DNA of 18,635 nucleotides, taken from the NCBI GenBank assembly GCA_013360825.1, contig JABWAY010000036.1, forward strand, positions 1 to 18,635. Reading direction: 5' to 3'. The notes under the pieces are model-generated. The model searched no databases. It saw only the letters and a program-made list of their open reading frames with translations, and was not told the DNA's origin. The translations under genes were made by a program, and so were the position numbers. Below are positions 15,823 to 18,635 of the stretch, piece by piece (the stretch's first letter is position 1; each line of letters begins with the position of its first letter). The DNA is from Candidatus Brocadiia bacterium. Its GTDB lineage: Bacteria > Planctomycetota > MHYJ01 > WSZJ01.

Positions 15823-18546
15823 TCAGAGGGGGCGGCGGTTGACCGGGGGGGAGAGGTCGGGGATCCGGGTTGGGCTCGCCGTCAGGAGGCGCCGGACCTC
15901 GTCCAGCGCCGACTCCAGCTGGGGATCCCGTCCCGCCGCGAAATCCTGCGGCCGGTTCTCGACCTCGATGTCCGGGTCGGTCCCGTAGTTCTCGACACCG
16001 TAGCCGACGTCCTGGAACCAGGTGGAGAACTCCGGCTGCGTCGTGATGCACCCGTCCGCCAGCGTGTGCCGCGGCCAGATCCCGACGACCCCGCCCCAGG
16101 TCCGCTTTCCGACCAGCGGCCCCAGCTTCATCAGCTTGAAGGAGTGGGAGAAGATGTCGCCGTCGCTCCCCGCGAACTCGTCGGTGAGCGCGACCATCGG
16201 CCCCATCGGGGCGTGCGAAGGATAGGTGTAGGGGGTCGACCAGCGGCTGACCCGGTAGGCGAGCCGCCGCCGGGCGAGTTTCTCGAGGAGCAGCTGGGAG
16301 ACGTGACCGCCGCCGTTGTGCCGGAGGTCGATCAGCAGTCCCTCGTGGTCGACCTCGGCGTAGAACAGCCGGTGGAATTCGGCGTACCCCTGGGGGCCCA
16401 TGTTCGGGATGTGGAGGTAGCCGACGCGCCCTTTCGACGTCGAGTGGACCCAGCTGCGGTTCGCATCGACCCAGGCGCGGTACCGGAGCGAGTGTTCCTC
16501 GCGGAGCGTGCGGACCGTCGCGGTCCGCGTCTTCCCCTTGCGGTCGGCAAGCGTGATCCCGACCTCCTGCCCCGCCCGGTGGATCAGGAGTTCCCCGGGC
16601 TGGCGCCCCTTGAGAGGCTGCCCGGCGATCGCCACGATCGTCTCGCCCTCCGCCGCATTGACCCCCGGGCGCGCCAGCGGCGAGTCCTTGTCGGGATCCC
16701 ACGAATCGCCGCGCACGACGCGGCCGATTGTCCAGGTCCCGTCCTTCGCCTGCTCCAGGTCCGCGCCGAGGAACCCCTGCCGCCACTGCGGCGGCTGCCG
16801 GTAGTCCCCCCCGATCTCATAGCAATGCGACGTCCGGAGTTCCCCCTGCATCTCCCAGATCAGGTCGGAGAGCTCGCCCCGCGTGGCGACGCGATCCAGC
16901 AGCGGCCGGTAGCGGCGGAAGACCGCCTCCCAGTCGAGACCGGCCATGTCGGCCCTGTAGAAGTGATCCCGCTGGAGGCGCCAGGCTTCGCGGAACATCT
17001 GTTCCCATTCGGCGGCGGGGTCGACGTGGATGCGGAGGCGTGCGAGATCGAGCCAGCCGGATTCGCGGCTCGGGGCGCCGTTGTCGTCGCGGGGCTTCTC
17101 GTCGGCCCCGACGATCCGGATGCGATTGCCGGTGCGGACAGCGAACGTCCGGAGGTCGGCGGCGATCCGGACTTCGGTCACGTTCCCGACCCAGGGCTCG
17201 AGCTTCCCCTTCTCGTAGTCCCAGATCTCGAGAGTTCCCTTCGCGGCCGGCTCCCCCATCGACGCCCACGAGTTCCCGAGCGACCCTTCCGCGGGAAACC
17301 CGGTCCAGGCGACCTTGCCCCGCATCCCGAACATCTGGACATACCGGCCCTCCGCGACCGGGAAGGCCACGACGCGCCTCTGGATGCCGTCGAAGTCGAT
17401 GGTCACGGGCTCCGGGGCCGACGGGTCCCGGGGCTTGTCCCCCTGCCGGCGGTCCCAGCGGACCACGGGGCGCGCGGGGCGGACGAACGGGGACGGGGTC
17501 TTCGCGCCGAGCGTCACGAGGTGCGGCCGGGAGCCGCGCGGGAAACCGAGGTCGAAGTAGAAGGCGTCGTAGACCGGGTCGAGGACACGGTAGGAGAGGA
17601 AGTAGAGGTACTTGCCGTCCGGATCCCAGGTCGGCGCGTAGTCCTGGAAGTCCGGCGCGGTCACCTCGCGCACCTTCCGCGTCTTCGCGTCGACGACGCG
17701 GATCTGCGACGTGTGCCGGGTCGACGAAAAGGCGTAGGCGAGCCATGTCCCGTCCGCCGACCAGGACACCCCCGCGATCCGGTCGTGCTCGCTCCGGTCC
17801 AGCCGCGTGACCTTCCCTTTCACCAGGTCGACGTGGAGCAGTTCGAACCGGTGGTTCGTCACGGCCGCCGCCCGCCCGGCCGGCGAGACGGCGAGTTCCA
17901 GGACCCGCCCGATGTCCGTCCCCGCCGTGACGCAGCGCGGCGGTTTCCCCTCCTCCCGGACTTCGATCGCCTCGTCCCCCGCGGCGTCCGTCACCGTCAC
18001 GAACCCCGAGGCGTCGGGAAGCCACTGCGTCAGGCGGTGCCGCGCGCCGGGCGTCTCCGCCGCCGGCTGCACCGCCCCCTCCCAGAACGCCATCGACGCC
18101 GCGCGCCCGCGGGCCGTCAGGACCGCGGAGTGCCCCTGCGGGTGGAGGGCGAAGTCCTCGACGAACCGGGCGGCCTCGACGAACCGCGGACGGCGCTGCG
18201 GGCGCGGGGAGCGGCACTCGACGGGGATCCGGCGGCTCCTGCGCGTCCGGGGATCGAAGATCCAGATGTCGGCGCCGCACTGGTAGACGATGCGGCGGCC
18301 GTCGGTATTGGGGAAGCGGACGTAGAAGTCGGCGTGCCGCGTTTCGCGGCGCAGCCCCGCCCCGGTGGCCAGGCAGGAATAGAGATTTCCGGTGCCTTCG
18401 TGGTCGCTGACGAAGTAGATGCGCGCGCCGACCCAGAGCGGCCAGGCGAGGTTCCCCGCGATCGTGATCAGGCGCCGGAAGTCGCCGTCGCCGGCCGGAT
18501 CGACCCAGAGGTCCCCGGTCGTCCCCCCGCGGTACCGCTTCCAGCG
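15823..18546 (-). CDS. Tricorn-type S41 protease, N-terminus missing
   Basis: About 907 residues of a tricorn protease homologue are visible. From the N-terminal side they contain WKRYRGG and beta-propeller blades (WVGxRIYFVSDHEGTGNLYS, then DIWIFDP), a second propeller, a helical core, a PDZ-like region (codons near 16560-16780) and the C-terminal catalytic domain. The catalytic set known from tricorn is intact: Ser-His in ELRTSHCYE (His codon 16825-16827), nucleophile Ser in AGSDGD (16165-16167) and Glu in VENYG (15991-15993). Family members usually have roughly 150-200 further residues before WKRYRGG, including the first blades and often a signal peptide. Here the upstream DNA instead encodes isoleucyl-tRNA synthetase in another frame. 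The reading frame stays open to the window edge but that extension is not tricorn sequence. A TTG at 18579 should not be taken as the start. The enzyme degrades oligopeptides; its cellular location is undetermined. Confidence 0.9.
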   Translation of the reverse strand, partial: RWKRYRGGTTGDLWVDPAGDGDFRRLITIAGNLAWPLWVGARIYFVSDHEGTGNLYSCLATGAGLRRETRHADFYVRFPNTDGRRIVYQCGADIWIFDPRTRRSRRIPVECRSPRPQRRPRFVEAARFVEDFALHPQGHSAVLTARGRAASMAFWEGAVQPAAETPGARHRLTQWLPDASGFVTVTDAAGDEAIEVREEGKPPRCVTAGTDIGRVLELAVSPAGRAAAVTNHRFELLHVDLVKGKVTRLDRSEHDRIAGVSWSADGTWLAYAFSSTRHTSQIRVVDAKTRKVREVTAPDFQDYAPTWDPDGKYLYFLSYRVLDPVYDAFYFDLGFPRGSRPHLVTLGAKTPSPFVRPARPVVRWDRRQGDKPRDPSAPEPVTIDFDGIQRRVVAFPVAEGRYVQMFGMRGKVAWTGFPAEGSLGNSWASMGEPAAKGTLEIWDYEKGKLEPWVGNVTEVRIAADLRTFAVRTGNRIRIVGADEKPRDDNGAPSRESGWLDLARLRIHVDPAAEWEQMFREAWRLQRDHFYRADMAGLDWEAVFRRYRPLLDRVATRGELSDLIWEMQGELRTSHCYEIGGDYRQPPQWRQGFLGADLEQAKDGTWTIGRVVRGDSWDPDKDSPLARPGVNAAEGETIVAIAGQPLKGRQPGELLIHRAGQEVGITLADRKGKTRTATVRTLREEHSLRYRAWVDANRSWVHSTSKGRVGYLHIPNMGPQGYAEFHRLFYAEVDHEGLLIDLRHNGGGHVSQLLLEKLARRRLAYRVSRWSTPYTYPSHAPMGPMVALTDEFAGSDGDIFSHSFKLMKLGPLVGKRTWGGVVGIWPRHTLADGCITTQPEFSTWFQDVGYGVENYGTDPDIEVENRPQDFAAGRDPQLESALDEVRRLLTASPTRIPDLSPPVNRRPL

Positions 18547-18635
18547 CGCGGGATCGCAGCTCGTTGCGATCCATGCCAATGAACCACTGTTCCGTCGCGC
18601 GGAAGATGGTGGGATTGTGGCAGCGCCAGCAGTGC
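18536..18635 (-). pseudogene. ileS: Isoleucyl-tRNA synthetase fragment fused out of frame (probable assembly chimera)
   Basis: From the edge, the minus strand encodes HCWRCHNPTIFRATEQWFIG and then MDRNELRSRALEA, about 33 residues. This is the conserved IleRS stretch with the CWRC motif and FRATEQWF. After that the similarity stops and, one frame over, tricorn protease begins at WKRYRGG. IleRS homology ends inside the catalytic body of the enzyme, so no functional protein can result. The family call rests on recognition of a highly conserved motif. The junction lies in about 18536-18550, where CGCGCGCTGGAAGCGG serves both readings. It is either a mis-joined contig end or, less likely, a genomic rearrangement. 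Confidence 0.85.

Noticed and set aside
14058..15842. A 594-codon plus-strand open frame spanning the intergenic region and thioredoxin gene
   Set aside because: It runs antisense through the giant gene's signal peptide, the whole regulatory region and the thioredoxin gene. Its composition is Arg/Pro-rich and no recognisable fold is seen.
18577..18579. TTG as the start of the tricorn protease
   Set aside because: The residues it would add before WKRYRGG are IleRS sequence read in the wrong frame, and the propeller would lack its first blades.
15787..18582. A 931-codon plus-strand open frame opposite the tricorn gene
   Set aside because: The minus strand encodes an unmistakable protease with its catalytic residues. 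The plus-strand product is low-complexity Arg/Pro/Asp/Val sequence mirroring it.
15823..18635. A genuine IleRS-protease fusion enzyme
   Set aside because: The two readings are in different frames and each gene is cut within a conserved core, so no working fusion could be made.

Overview
The window is GC-rich bacterial DNA, roughly two thirds G+C by eye. It is densely coded, with most genes on the minus strand. Three features suggest a Planctomycetota-like or similar environmental bacterium: a mitochondrial-type aconitase, a tricorn-type protease, and a huge secreted repeat protein with a Cys/hydrophobic/Arg C-terminal tail. This assignment is inference only; no rRNA or other phylogenetic marker is present. 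The right-hand edge looks like an assembly contig end.

Layout. (1) At 1-483 (+) are the tail of an unrecognised helical protein and a small zinc-ribbon membrane protein, translationally coupled through a GTGA overlap. (2) At 527-3810 (-) is a two-gene operon: aconitase followed by a GAF-GGDEF diguanylate cyclase, overlapping by ATGA. (3) At 3927-3960 is a strong intrinsic terminator serving the next gene. (4) At 3986-14293 (-) is one 10.3-kb gene for a 3435-residue secreted protein. It comprises a signal peptide, an N-terminal beta-rich domain, seven propeller-like blades, 23 fibronectin-III-like repeats of about 119 residues, and a C-terminal anchoring tail. (5) At 14294-14660 is a non-coding regulatory region with three inverted repeats. 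(6) At 14661-15761 (-) is an exported TlpA-like thioredoxin preceded by two beta-sandwich regions. (7) At 15823 to about 18546 (-) is a tricorn-type S41 protease lacking its N-terminus. (8) At 18536-18635 (-) is a fragment of isoleucyl-tRNA synthetase, joined out of frame to the protease.

The left part is cytoplasmic: a TCA-cycle enzyme co-transcribed with a c-di-GMP signalling enzyme. The right part looks envelope-directed: a giant surface protein, an exported thiol-redox protein and a large protease. The two most notable observations are the giant protein's higher-order repeat code and the IleRS/tricorn junction. The repeat units are ordered as four head units, then a two-unit module three times, then a three-unit module four times, then one tail unit. 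The junction is most simply an assembly or library chimera, so sequence right of about 18536 should not be treated as linked to the rest.
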